From positions 1,054,001 to 1,118,000 of the forward strand of contig NZ_JAFIBU010000001.1 of assembly GCF_017833255.1 (NCBI RefSeq): a DNA stretch of 64,000 bases. Direction: 5' to 3'. Below, one piece after another: positions 54,824 to 63,657 of the stretch. A program made the translations under genes and the position numbers. Each line of letters begins with the position of its first letter. Positions within the stretch are counted from its first letter, which is position 1. The notes under the pieces are model-generated. The model saw nothing but the letters and a program-made list of their open reading frames with translations, did no database searches and was not told where the DNA came from. The DNA comes from Paenibacillus sp. PvR098. Its GTDB lineage: Bacteria > Bacillota > Bacilli > Paenibacillales > NBRC-103111.

Positions 54824-54985
54824 AGAACCCTTTTGGCTTCCTTTTCTCATGCGATAGCCATGAAACCCCACAGGAAGCAGCCCTTCGCCACCCTCTGCCA
54901 CTTGTCTAGCTTGACCCGTCGGGCTACCTGCCTTAGACGGACAACAATAAAGCCTCGGCGCATATCGCCGGGGCCATTCGTTTGT
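54824..54985 (+). ncRNA. candidate structured RNA or RNA relic (unassigned)
   Basis: A GC-richer island with several nested stems. GCTTCCT (54836-54842) pairs with AGGAAGC (54872-54878) and encloses TCATG/CATGA (54847-54851/54859-54863). GCAG pairs with CTGC (54877-54880/54895-54898). GTCTA pairs with TAGAC (54904-54908/54934-54938). GCCTCGGCG pairs with CGCCGGGGC (54952-54960/54966-54974). The last stem has a T-G pair that would be a wobble only in the plus-strand transcript. A 115-codon minus-strand frame spans it but does not look like protein. No known RNA family was recognised; it could be part of a lost mobile element. Confidence 0.3.
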
Positions 54986-55092
54986 GACGCTTTTGCAAAC
55001 CACAAAAAACATTTGAATTTATCATACAGGGCTTGTAATATTTATAACTTTAGAAAAAAGGTAATTATCATCAGCAGTGAAGGAGCGGAAAT

Positions 55093-55750
55093 ATGACTCT
55101 CTCTAAATTTGTAGATGAACTCCCCATTCCCCCTATTTTAAAACCTCGATCGAAAGATCAGTTTCATACTTATTATGAAGTAACTATGACGGAATTTAAG
55201 CAATCACTTCATAGTGAGTTAAAGGATACAACGGTATGGGGCTATGAAGGCAGCTATCCCGGACCAACAATTGAAGTAGAAAGTATAGAAAAAGTATTTA
55301 TTAAATGGATCAACAATCTTCCAGATCAGCATCTTTGCAACCAGAAAAACCTGTTCTGGAGTTAGAAACTTCGATTGTTCCTGAATTTATTGGAAATACC
55401 ATCTTGGTGAATGGAAAAGTATATCCTTATTTAAAAGTAGAACCACGTAAATATCGATTTAGGTTGCTTAACGCATCCAAAGCCGTTTCTATAGAATTAA
55501 GCTTGATTCGGGACAACTTCTTTACCAAATTAGGACGGATGTAGGATTTATGCAACACGCGATAGGAGTCAAAGAAATCACGTTTGCACCTGCAGAACGA
55601 GGAGGGAAGGATACAGTAAGAGCTAATCCTAACCAGGTAACTCGAATTATTATGAAATTCGGTCCTTATATAGGATTATATGTATGGCACTGTCATATCT
55701 TGGAGCATGAGGATTATGAGATGATGAGACCGTATATTGTTATCCGATAA
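55093..55750 (+). pseudogene. CotA-type multicopper oxidase (laccase) remnant
   Basis: Three segments in different frames. The first has the N-terminus (KFVDELPIPPILKP ... GYEGSYPGPTIEV ... INNLPD). The second has GNTILVNGKVYPYLKVEPRKYRFRLLNASK. The third has EITFAPAERGG fused to VRANPNQVTRIIMKFGPYIG and LYVWHCHILEHEDYEMMRPY. CotA has about 510 residues. The parts carrying the first and second copper clusters (HWHG, HDHA and the first HxxHxH) are deleted. Only the last HCHxxxH cluster remains. GAAGGAGCGG still precedes the ATG, so loss is recent. Confidence 0.85.
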
Positions 55751-56087
55751 GCTGTTCTCCGTCAAAATTTATTACTTGAGTAAAACTTCCGAACGCTTTC
55801 CAGATGGGAACAGAGCTCCTTGCACAGCCAAGGAGAAAAACGAATTGGATTGTTTGTGAAAACGCTGATGAACCGTTTAACACACAAGCTGAACACGGCG
55901 AAATTCAAGGAGTGCGTTCTATTCGTACAATGGTTACAGTAAAAGCTGAAACGGAGAGCATTTATTTTCGGGATTGCTGTATTGACCAAATGCGGCAAGT
56001 CAACATAACTACAAATTCAATTTGAATGTGACCTGTCCCCTACGATCACCGAAAACCGTGCCATTACGCTGTTTTTCTGTTGTACGA

Positions 56088-56274
56088 TTTACTCCGCGCC
56101 ACCAATGGCAAGTCGAATAGCCAATGCTGAGAAAATGGGTTTGATAACAAGCTTAGCTTTCTCGAATGCCTCCTCGCTCTACGGATACCAATCCGCAGGG
56201 TTATAAGCGTGTTGGAGCAGATATGGTGATTTTTCTTTTATTAAACGGTTTGGCCTACGATCATTTTTTGGCAC
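56088..56274 (-). pseudogene. displaced, decayed 5' end of a DUF255 (YyaL) gene
   Basis: From a GTG with GGAGGTGTATG upstream it reads [31 protein letters not shown], a TAG stop, SEEAFEKAK, KPIF, then after a one-base loss SIGYSTCHWW, where similarity ends. This parallels 31585-31400 in the same orientation. No gene body follows. Confidence 0.75.
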
Positions 56275-56528
56275 ACCATACACCTCCATAATTTACAATT
56301 TTATGGTTTACGATTATCATACCCGATATGCTAGAAAAAGAAACTACCTCTTTGGGTTTGTTAATAAAACTCCATACTCAGATATAGTCAGAATCAAATT
56401 CGCCTGTCCTTTACTTAATCAAATAAAATAGTGTGAAGGCGAAAACCTGACTTACTTAAAACTCAAGGCTAATTTGATATTACAGATCATACATTTAATT
56501 TATAAAAAATTCGTAAAGGTGGGTATGT

Positions 56529-56984
56529 ATGGTAAAATTATTAACCCGTACTGAAATTTGTAACATCGATGGAATGAAATATCAAAAAAAATATTACAAG
56601 TCAATCCAATCTACATTAGGCGAAAGATTCTTTTATGTAATTACTGAACATGGCATCGATAGAGGCGTTACTCATCGCAGCATAGCCTTATTTGAAAAAG
56701 TAGTACAACATAAATTGCTTGATGATTTCCAAAACGCATATATCTCTTCTGACCCAGAATCACATGGTCTAGTTTTGACTGATGTTAATGAAAATGAACT
56801 GCATCTAAGCGGGTGTACATCAGGTTTTAACGGAACCGGTTCTCATGGAACATTTGAGATATTAAAATCATTGGGATTTGAAATTGATTTGATCAATCTT
56901 ATATTCCAAAATAAAGCTTTCAATTTAGGACATCCAAAACACGGCAATTATCTTGAAGAAAAGCCAATTTGTATCGAAAAATAA
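56529..56984 (+). CDS. hypothetical protein
   Basis: 151 residues, not recognised, no signal or membrane segment. The middle holds TDVNENELHLSGCTSGFNGTGSHGTFEILK, Gly-rich and possibly a nucleotide or ligand loop. AGGTGGG lies before the ATG. AT-rich like the surroundings. It may be an accessory or phage-derived gene. Confidence 0.55.
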   Translation: MVKLLTRTEICNIDGMKYQKKYYKSIQSTLGERFFYVITEHGIDRGVTHRSIALFEKVVQHKLLDDFQNAYISSDPESHGLVLTDVNENELHLSGCTSGFNGTGSHGTFEILKSLGFEIDLINLIFQNKAFNLGHPKHGNYLEEKPICIEK

Positions 56985-57074
56985 TTACTTCTTTTCGTAA
57001 GGAGCTCGTGTATTCGTTGAATTTGAATAATTATAAGCTTAATTGATTTAAATGGTATAATAGGGGTATTCAAA

Positions 57075-57278
57075 TTGCACTATTCCAGGAATAATCAGGA
57101 GCCGGTTAAATATGTCAAAACTTCAGTTTGGATCTGCAAAAAAGAAAATTGTATAGGTTGGATAAGAGAAGGATTTTCATTTGAAATAACTCCATTTTGT
57201 CCTTTATGTAAATCAGAGATGATTCAAGCAACAAAAATGCTTCCTATCCTCAATATTAACTTTAAAGGTAATTATTAA
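57075..57278 (+). CDS. YdjO-like cold-inducible zinc-ribbon protein
   Basis: 67 residues. CKKENCIGWIREGF and FCPLCKSEM give a four-Cys zinc ribbon in the arrangement of the YdjO family of Bacillales, whose B. subtilis member is reported as cold-induced. The start is TTG with AGGGGT seven bases upstream. Function beyond possible nucleic-acid binding is unknown. Confidence 0.72.
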   Translation: MHYSRNNQEPVKYVKTSVWICKKENCIGWIREGFSFEITPFCPLCKSEMIQATKMLPILNINFKGNY

Positions 57279-57432
57279 TTATTTCTCCACAAAAAATGTA
57301 TTCTGAATGTGGCACTTGGTACATTGGAAGATTACTTTATCTTTTGTTATCCCTACAATCTAGCTCGTGTTCAAACCACGAGGGCACGGATTCCTATGGA
57401 ACTAAATTTTAGTCCCCCTACACGGGCTATAT

Positions 57433-57480
57433 GTAATAAAGAGCAAACTCCAATCGCTATACAGCTTTCGGAGTTTGTTC
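57433..57480 (-). terminator. rho-independent terminator overlapping the end of the YkoQ-like gene
   Basis: On the minus strand GAACAAACTCC and GGAGTTTGCTC pair around an 18-base loop that contains the TAG stop codon, then TTTATTA follows. The 5' arm lies in the last codons. Confidence 0.6.
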
Positions 57481-58317
57481 TTTTTCCATCGTCTGCAGAG
57501 ATAGGTGATGAATTGTAATTTCCGGCCTACTACCGACCCGGATATTTATCCCTGTCTGTCCCAATCCTTCACTGATATAAAACGGTTTTCCTCGATAACG
57601 ATGCAAGCCTTTGACCATATTCATGCGAACCAGACGTCCCATCTTTAACAAATGGTAGGGCTTCGGCCAACAAATCTGACCTCCATGAAAATGGCCAGCC
57701 AACATATAATGAAACGCATAATCCTCCATTTTTAACACAATATTGGGATCGTGCGTCAAAACCAACCGAAACCCTTTGTCAGTCCCCCGAAAGGCTTGAT
57801 TCAAATCACTTCTCTTCGTACTAAAGTCATCGATTCCGATAATATGAATTTGTCTGCCGTCTACGTACAAAAGATCATTTTCATTCTGTAAAACTTTACA
57901 CCCGAAATCTTCCAAATTTTTCCGAAGCTTGGTGAAATCTTGATGTTTCAACACATAATCGTGATTGCCGAAAACAGCATAAATTCCATACTTCGGATTC
58001 ATCTTGCGCAAGACCTTTAAATATGCGTTCAGCTTCGGAATACTTTTCACTTTATCCAAATAATCTCCAGTCAGGGCAATCAGATCCGGCCGCTCTTCGG
58101 AAAGGATATCTAACAATCGGTCAGGCGACACCGAGATGTTCTCCATGTGCATGTCCGAAATATGCAGCACCTTCAGACTATCAATACGAGAAGCGTTCAT
58201 GTCTTCCGGCAACCGGATATGAGTTAATTCCACCCGTTTCGTATTTATATGTGCTTTATAAAAAAAACAAATGATCACTACTATGGATAATAAGCCGATC
58301 AAAACATACCATTCCAT
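57457..58317 (-). CDS. membrane-anchored metallophosphoesterase (YkoQ/YaeI-like)
   Basis: About 286 residues. One N-terminal membrane helix (LIGLLSIVVIICFFY), then a calcineurin-like domain: HISDMH, LTGDYLD, FGNHD, LTHDP and GHFHGGQ carry the two-metal site. The type is that of YkoQ of B. subtilis and the related UDP-diacylglucosamine pyrophosphatase-like YaeI. It probably hydrolyses a lipid or sugar phosphate at the membrane. The ATG at 58317 has AAGGGGG upstream. In B. subtilis ykoP and ykoQ adjoin; here the YkoP-like gene lies 0.9 kb away on the same strand, which supports both assignments. Confidence 0.88.
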   Translation of the reverse strand: MEWYVLIGLLSIVVIICFFYKAHINTKRVELTHIRLPEDMNASRIDSLKVLHISDMHMENISVSPDRLLDILSEERPDLIALTGDYLDKVKSIPKLNAYLKVLRKMNPKYGIYAVFGNHDYVLKHQDFTKLRKNLEDFGCKVLQNENDLLYVDGRQIHIIGIDDFSTKRSDLNQAFRGTDKGFRLVLTHDPNIVLKMEDYAFHYMLAGHFHGGQICWPKPYHLLKMGRLVRMNMVKGLHRYRGKPFYISEGLGQTGINIRVGSRPEITIHHLSLQTMEKEQTPKAV

Positions 58318-58729
58318 ACGATAACCCCCTTCTCTATATATTAGTATAGAAAATGAATGAGGCACTGTCAGCGGTAATATATGGCCATAATTTTATGTTT
58401 CGACATGAAACGATATGTGGGGTGATGTTAGTTAAAGGTCTCTAGGGGCTTTTCCGTGGATAAAAGGTATACTGGTATCAAAGTGATCCCTATTTTAAAT
58501 TTAAATTATAAACTTGAGATAGAACAGGTGTAAAAGGATAGCCTTATGTCGGGTCTTTTAAATCGCATTAATCTCATCCGAAACACATTGTGGTCGATAC
58601 CTTGTCGCTCTATATATTAAAGTCTAGACAATGACCTATTTCTTATTTCATGCCCATTTATTAAAGGACATGCATCTCAAATTAATAGTGGAACATACGT
58701 TGTATCAAATTTAAATTGGAGGTAACTTA
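58318..58729. other. intergenic region without recognised features
   Basis: AT-rich region between the YkoQ-like gene (minus) and a small plus-strand gene. CATACGTT near 58693 resembles a mother-cell sigma factor -10 box, but no -35 was judged convincing. Confidence 0.4.
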
Positions 58730-58951
58730 ATGACTTTTAGCCCTTATGCTTTTCCTTATAATCAATTTCCTCATCAGTATGCTGGTCAAGTTCCTATGAC
58801 GTCCTATTCTGGATCATCCCCCTATGTTGAAACTCAAGGCGGACCCATTCAATACATTGGACATCAACCTGGTACAATTTTTGTTCCGCTCTCTGGTCCA
58901 TGTTGGCACAGGCACTACGCAACGACTTCTTGGTTTCAGCAAGATGGATAA
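58730..58951 (+). CDS. small Tyr/Pro/Gln/Gly-rich protein, possible spore coat protein
   Basis: 73 residues rich in Pro, Tyr, Gln, Gly and Ser, with no membrane segment. It starts MTFSPYAFPYNQFPHQYAG and ends with CWHRHYATTSWFQQDG. TTGGAGGTAACTTA precedes the ATG, an excellent ribosome site. No family is recognised, but size and composition resemble small spore-coat proteins and the setting is coat-rich. Confidence 0.55.
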   Translation: MTFSPYAFPYNQFPHQYAGQVPMTSYSGSSPYVETQGGPIQYIGHQPGTIFVPLSGPCWHRHYATTSWFQQDG

Positions 58952-58959
58952 ACTCATTT

Positions 58960-59240
58960 TTACTGTTTTATACGGGAGACCGGTCATGTAGATCCTTTTG
59001 TTCTCTTTAAGATGATCTTTCTCGGCTACTTTTACGGATTCGTTCGGGGCGGTGCTAAGAACAGGAGATTCAAACCAATGTCGCGTACCGCTGGTTTCTT
59101 GGATGACAGACCATGTTCCAGACCACACATCCATTAGCTTGAAACGCAAACGGTTCTCGGATACGATGATCTTCCTGCCGTGAAGTGTGCCTGTTGATAA
59201 AGTGGGCGGGGAGCGTTTCCAGCTCTTTTTTTCTCGACAG
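58960..59240. other. apparently decayed coding region, unassigned
   Basis: The minus strand shows coding-like stretches in two frames, for example ENRLRFKLMDVWSGTWSVIQ and VLSTAPNESVKVAEKDHL, but no start, ribosome site or known family. It lies between the small coat-like gene and the YkoP-like gene. Confidence 0.3.
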
Positions 59241-59244
59241 CCTA

Positions 59245-59805
59245 TTATTCCACATGTTTTTGTAAAAGCATGTCCTTAGACATAAACAAATAGGTTGGAA
59301 CATGCTTTTTCATGTTTTTAAACGGTTGCGTCACTGATAGCATGCGGATGGGCATCAAACTCATCCTCTTGAACCATCTATACCAAGTACATGATATTGG
59401 AACCGCTTCAAAACCTAATTTATCACACCCTCGATTTAACATCGTAATCCCGATCATTCCCTTGATTTCATGGCATTTAGGATGCCTTCTAACATAAAGG
59501 GCTAGTTCAGGTAACGATTCTTCAATGATTCGGTAAAGAAATCTTGCCTTTTTGACTTCATTTCTCAGGGGAAGCATGTTCTTTAATATAACAATGTTAT
59601 GCAAATGGATTTTCAGTAAAATATCGCCCTTTTGAATCACCGTTCCGTCAGATAAAGCTATCGGTCGGCCTTTGTATAAAGTAAGTCTCACTCGAAATGC
59701 ATTGCTTCTCTGATCAACCCCACCAATGTATCTTAATTGGGTACATGCGTAATAAATGGGATCGAGTATATCCCAAATCGTTAGGGCTACTGATTTTAAC
59801 CACAT
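59245..59805 (-). CDS. YkoP-like protein, intact copy
   Basis: 186 residues. TIWDILDPIYYACTQLRYIG, SDGTVIQKGDILLKIHLHN and IIGITMLNRG-type (GMIGITMLNRGCDKLGFEAVPIS) segments match what is known of YkoP of B. subtilis, a protein of unknown function next to ykoQ. No catalytic motif is evident. Its last 25 residues (KKHVPTYLFMSKDMLLQKH) are encoded by an inverted-repeat region (AAGCATGTTCC ... GGACATGCTT) whose loop is inverted in the broken copy at 54 kb. Located upstream of the YkoQ-like gene on the same strand. Confidence 0.72.
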   Translation of the reverse strand: MWLKSVALTIWDILDPIYYACTQLRYIGGVDQRSNAFRVRLTLYKGRPIALSDGTVIQKGDILLKIHLHNIVILKNMLPLRNEVKKARFLYRIIEESLPELALYVRRHPKCHEIKGMIGITMLNRGCDKLGFEAVPISCTWYRWFKRMSLMPIRMLSVTQPFKNMKKHVPTYLFMSKDMLLQKHVE

Positions 59806-59844
59806 GTACTTTTTCCCCTTTGGAATGTTTATTTTATGCGGTTA

Positions 59845-60690
59845 GTTTGTCTTGGGAAACAGAAATTCATTGGTGGAAATTTCAGTTTATACATGCCGCT
59901 CCCGAATCAAACAATTCAAGGATAAAATACTTCAAATCGACAAGACGTGGAGGCTCTTTTTTACGGGGTGTTCCGATCCAGCCACGATAAGCGGAATCAC
60001 GCCCCATATAATCTGGACAATACATCCGGATATTCCCCGTATTCTACAACGCCCTACCTATCAATTAAATCCAACACAATCCATTCTCCGGATATATTCC
60101 ATGAACAACCATAAATATCTGTTATAGAACCTCTTTTTAATTATAAACTTCGCGGCCTGACCCTCCTTCCCTTTCGCAGACCCCAGTCCCCTCTTTCCAA
60201 GCAATGATATCAAATTCTTGCTTCCATGGATAGCGATTGTATGATTTCCTGCTCTCTATCACGCTTTAAAGGAAAACCATATGCCATCCGTTCATTATTT
60301 GCTACAATAACGTCATGATCTTTCAGTTTCTCCCCGAGCTTTAGTACCCTAAAGAATTGCAGCAATTCATCCAAGTCAATATTAAATTCTTGTTCTTTAC
60401 CGATTCGGATTTGTCCATGATCACTTGATGATGATAAATATATTTTGTTTTAAGGCCTCCTCCCAGGGACTATAAACAAGGAGCAGTTCCAGAATTTTCA
60501 CATGGGCCTCTTCCGCATGTGCGGGATTCTTCAATTGAACTTCATGATCGTTATCCGGCAAGTAAACCAGCATAAAATCCGATTGCTTTTGTGATTTTAT
60601 CAACGATTTTGCCGCGGCAATGGCATAAGAATCATGAATTCCATATTTGTTTTTTGCTCCGTATAAATGTGAGGAAACTTCTTGATTCAC
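59845..60690 (-). pseudogene. type I phosphodiesterase / nucleotide pyrophosphatase remnant
   Basis: Pieces in several frames. DFMLVYLPDNDHEVQLKNPAHAEEA and WEEALKQNIFII come first, then DHGQIRIG with FNIDLDELLQFFRVLKLG, then TDIYGCSWNISGEWIVLDL and YGEYPDVLSRLYGA, then PPRLVDLKYFILELFDSG. These follow the order of alkaline-phosphatase-superfamily phosphodiesterases (DND and DHG metal sites). The N-terminal part with the catalytic Thr is missing, and several frameshifts and stops are present. Confidence 0.65.
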
Positions 60691-60820
60691 ATCGTTTTTG
60701 ACGAAAGCTTTAAGACGTCAGGGCCGGATTCACCATGCACTTTACTACTACGGAAGCATGGTTTTCTTATGACCAGTAATCAGTATGTCTCATGAAATAT
60801 GAAGTTATAAAAATGTAATG

Positions 60821-61552
60821 TTAAAGATCTAAAAATAAACCCGCTTCCAGAGGCAGATGATCCGAAGCAATAGTTTTTTTCTTGAAGACTTTTGCCGTTG
60901 TAATTTGAAAATGCTTGCTTGCAAAAATATAATCCAGTTGGATTGTAGGCCGAATGGATGGAAAAGTATAACACGGGTAAGAGTATTGAAGCCGACATGT
61001 ATCATGGAGAACCTTCGTTATTTTTTGCCATCCTTTCGATCCGGACCGCATATTCATATCCCCCATCAGAATAACTGGCTGTTTATCATGCATGATGGTT
61101 TTGACGATAAAGTCAACTTGCTGCCGATGAGCGATGGGATTTAAACTTAAATGAGTCACATATAGTTTGATGTGATGTCCATGTATTTGCACAATGGTTT
61201 CCAATAAAACACGAGCTTCCCTTAATCCGGACCGAACGTTTCCAAGCACATGTTGTTCTAGAGATATAACGGGAAATCGGGATAATAAGGCATTGCCATA
61301 CTGTCCGGCACGAATATTCCCTTTGGCTGATAAGGTTAGAGACGCAGCGAAGCATGCATTCATATGCAACCGATCGGCTAGCCAGGACAGCTGATCCATA
61401 AATCCGCTTCTTTTGGAATAACACCGATCCACCTCATTCAAACCGACGAGATCGGCCTCACTTTCCTCAATCACTTCAGCAATTCGATTCAGGTTTACCT
61501 TCCCATCCATTCCTTGTCCGTGGTGCATATTGAAAGTCATCACCTTTATCAC
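60821..61552 (-). CDS. endonuclease/exonuclease/phosphatase family protein
   Basis: 243 residues. TFNMHHGQG at the start, GLNEVD with the catalytic Glu, YVTHLSLN, LMGDMNMRSGS and SDHLPLEAGL at the end are the EEP-fold motifs in order. The size and lack of signal peptide suggest a cytoplasmic phosphodiesterase or phosphatase acting on lipid head groups or nucleic acid. GTG start, with AAAGGAG about 12 bases upstream. Divergent from the glycosyltransferase gene that follows, and next to a broken phosphodiesterase. Confidence 0.85.
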   Translation of the reverse strand: MIKVMTFNMHHGQGMDGKVNLNRIAEVIEESEADLVGLNEVDRCYSKRSGFMDQLSWLADRLHMNACFAASLTLSAKGNIRAGQYGNALLSRFPVISLEQHVLGNVRSGLREARVLLETIVQIHGHHIKLYVTHLSLNPIAHRQQVDFIVKTIMHDKQPVILMGDMNMRSGSKGWQKITKVLHDTCRLQYSYPCYTFPSIRPTIQLDYIFASKHFQITTAKVFKKKTIASDHLPLEAGLFLDL

Positions 61553-61679
61553 AATCTGTTGATCTCCTTTCGAGCATTTTTACAACCATGTATGTCAAAA
61601 GCCAGAATGTAGTATCCTATTAACTGTATTATCCCCTGTTTATATTTCGCTTATTGACGTTACTCGATGGAGGAAATGG

Positions 61680-62795
61680 ATGATGAAAAAAATAATGCTT
61701 ATGCCCTTTCTTTCTATATCATCTGGCCATCACCAGGTTGCCGAAGCTTTAATAGAACATATACAAGGAGTAATGGCTTCTGTCCTTTGTAATAAAGTGG
61801 ATATTCTTCGTTACAGCTATGGGAGTATGGAATCTGCCGTATCTAGAATTTATATAAAATGGATTCATTCATTCCCAAATTTGTACGATTGGCTATACAG
61901 AATGTCGGTATACCAACCGATACAACAACCACAACGTTACCGCTTATATGAATGGCTTTTTCAGTATTTTGTTGAAAAACTGGTTCGCGAAGAAGAACCT
62001 CAAATTATAATTTGCACCCATGCACTACCTTCTTATATTCTCAGTCGTCTAAAAGCTCTTGGTGTGATCTCTATCCCGGTTATTAATGTATATACCGATT
62101 TTTTTATCAATAATCTGTGGGGATGCGGTGATATTGATTACCATTTCGTCCCGGACGCTTACCTAAAACAATCACTCTTACAAAAAGGTGTTCCTAGTGA
62201 ACGGATTTATGTAACAGGTATACCGATTCATCCGAAAATCACTGAAAATAAAGAAAAACCGATGTCCTCTTCCCAAATGACAGTATTAATCTCTGGTGGA
62301 AGTCTTGGTGCAGGTGTCATTCGTTCCCTTCTTCGCCAAATTGGAAAAACGGGAAATATTCAGTACAAAGTATTATGCGGAAAAAATAAGCATTTACAGG
62401 AAGAACTTATGAATTTAAAGCATCCTCGAATTACTCCCTTACCCTATATAACATCAAGAGAAGAAATGGATGAATTGTATAATCAAATCGATGCCATTGT
62501 TACTAAGCCAGGTGGAGTAACGGTCAGTGAATGCCTTTATAAAAGAATACCTATTTTTGTTTACCATGCGTTACCTGGACAAGAACGAATCAATCTGCAG
62601 CACTTAAAGCAGCAAGGGCTTATTGTTCAAGCTGACCATTGGGAGCGTGATGCTAATATGGAAGAACAATTATTGAGTATATTAGGCTCTCAGGAAAAAA
62701 GTGATGGATTGCACCGAAATGTAGATCATTATTACGATGCAATTACGAATAAAAATATTTCGTTGCTGTTGCAAAACATTTGCCAATTTCATTAG
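61680..62795 (+). CDS. UgtP/MGDG-synthase-type glycosyltransferase
   Basis: 371 residues. SSGHHQVAEALIEHI near the N-terminus is the MGDG-synthase acceptor-domain motif (normally GxGHxxAA). VTKPGGVTVSECLYKRIPIFVY near residue 280 is the donor-site motif of this GT28-like family, and PGQERINLQHL follows. The closest functional class makes glucosyl-diacylglycerol or other glycolipids from UDP-sugars at the inner membrane face. Length is slightly shorter than UgtP. GGAGGAAATGG precedes the ATG. Confidence 0.87.
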   Translation: MMKKIMLMPFLSISSGHHQVAEALIEHIQGVMASVLCNKVDILRYSYGSMESAVSRIYIKWIHSFPNLYDWLYRMSVYQPIQQPQRYRLYEWLFQYFVEKLVREEEPQIIICTHALPSYILSRLKALGVISIPVINVYTDFFINNLWGCGDIDYHFVPDAYLKQSLLQKGVPSERIYVTGIPIHPKITENKEKPMSSSQMTVLISGGSLGAGVIRSLLRQIGKTGNIQYKVLCGKNKHLQEELMNLKHPRITPLPYITSREEMDELYNQIDAIVTKPGGVTVSECLYKRIPIFVYHALPGQERINLQHLKQQGLIVQADHWERDANMEEQLLSILGSQEKSDGLHRNVDHYYDAITNKNISLLLQNICQFH

Positions 62796-62850
62796 GAAAT
62801 TCAGTTTATCGCCCTCTAGAAAAAAGACTCAAACCGCTTTTTTGTGAAAT

Positions 62851-63155
62851 TGGTCAAGACCCCATTTTATAGACACTGAAAAAAAACTAGGCTGTAAGCT
62901 GTTTCCGGCACCTCGCCGGAGGCAGCTTATTTAGCTTTCGCTGCGGCCGATGTTGGTTATAAAATCGAATATACGCTTCAATTCTCCTTTGTGCTTCATC
63001 CATATTTCGAATAAATAAGGGTAGAGCCCTTCCGTTTTGAGATGCGAGAAGGAGCTCTCCATAGAGGCATTGTCATAACAATTGCCTCGGCGAGACATGC
63101 TGATTTGGGCGACAACCTTTGGCAGCATGTCATGGTACGCATGGGACGTGTACGG
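62851..63155 (-). pseudogene. IS3-family transposase C-terminal remnant with right terminus
   Basis: Reads TSHAYHDMLPKVVAQISMSR, RGNCYDNASMESSFSHLKTE and GLYPYLFEIWMKHK, then after a frameshift EAYIRFYNQHRPQRKLNKLPP. These contain the third catalytic residue (Glu of ASMES) region. TCAAGACCCCATTTTATAGA at the left edge is a typical end of this IS group. Only the last third of orfB remains. Confidence 0.75.
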
Positions 63156-63161
63156 TTGGCC

Positions 63162-63350
63162 TTAGTATTGCAGGTCAATGGTTGCGTCGAGCAACAAAAA
63201 TGTGGAATACCCCCGGCGCTTGACAACCCGTAAGGTTTCCATGGTGGCACCGATCGCCCCCGCTTCTCCCGGATGGGGATGTACGTAAATCTCTGCATCC
63301 GGTACCCGTTGTTTAATGTAATCAACCTGCGCCTTTACGGCAGCTTTCAT
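63162..63350 (-). pseudogene. BadF/BadG/BcrA/BcrD-type ATPase (acyl-CoA dehydratase activase) fragment
   Basis: About 62 codons reading MKAAVKAQVDYIKQRVPDAE, HPGEAGAIGATMETLRVVKR and RGYSTF, then DATIDLQY, matching the middle of the large activase/DUF2229 proteins. Both ends are gone, and the 3' side is joined to the IS3 remnant. It cannot be functional. Confidence 0.65.
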
Positions 63351-63657
63351 ATCATGGAAAAAAAATATGCAATATATACTTACGTACTTAAATTCTTTTA
63401 TGAGTAAGCTGTATTCACTCCAATTGTTGAGCATTGCGTTCTATGGGGAATGAAGCTAATCTGCTTAGCATCCACAGGGGAGTAATTTATGAATAATCAG
63501 GCAAATATCGGGGAATTTTAATTTGTTGCAAGGGATGAATACAACTGGCAAAAGGCCAAAGTTATGACTATCGTGATACTATGAGGATCGGTGGTCACAT
63601 AGTTCGACGATTGGTTCAAACAGGTGGCGAAGATTAAAAGGAAGGAGGGGATTCTCT
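63351..63657. other. intergenic region without recognised features
   Basis: AT-rich. The last 20 bases hold the ribosome site GGAAGGAGGGG of the following small gene. No stems or known motifs were seen. Confidence 0.4.

Noticed and set aside
54665-55012. 115-codon minus-strand frame
   Set aside because: Composition and lack of family suggest it is not protein; the region is better explained by stems of a possible RNA.
55804-56025. 73-codon plus-strand frame
   Set aside because: Codon use looks partly protein-like, but there is no ribosome site or family match. It may be debris beyond the CotA remnant.
59852-60127. 91-codon plus-strand frame
   Set aside because: It is antisense to the decayed phosphodiesterase, whose motifs are clear on the minus strand.
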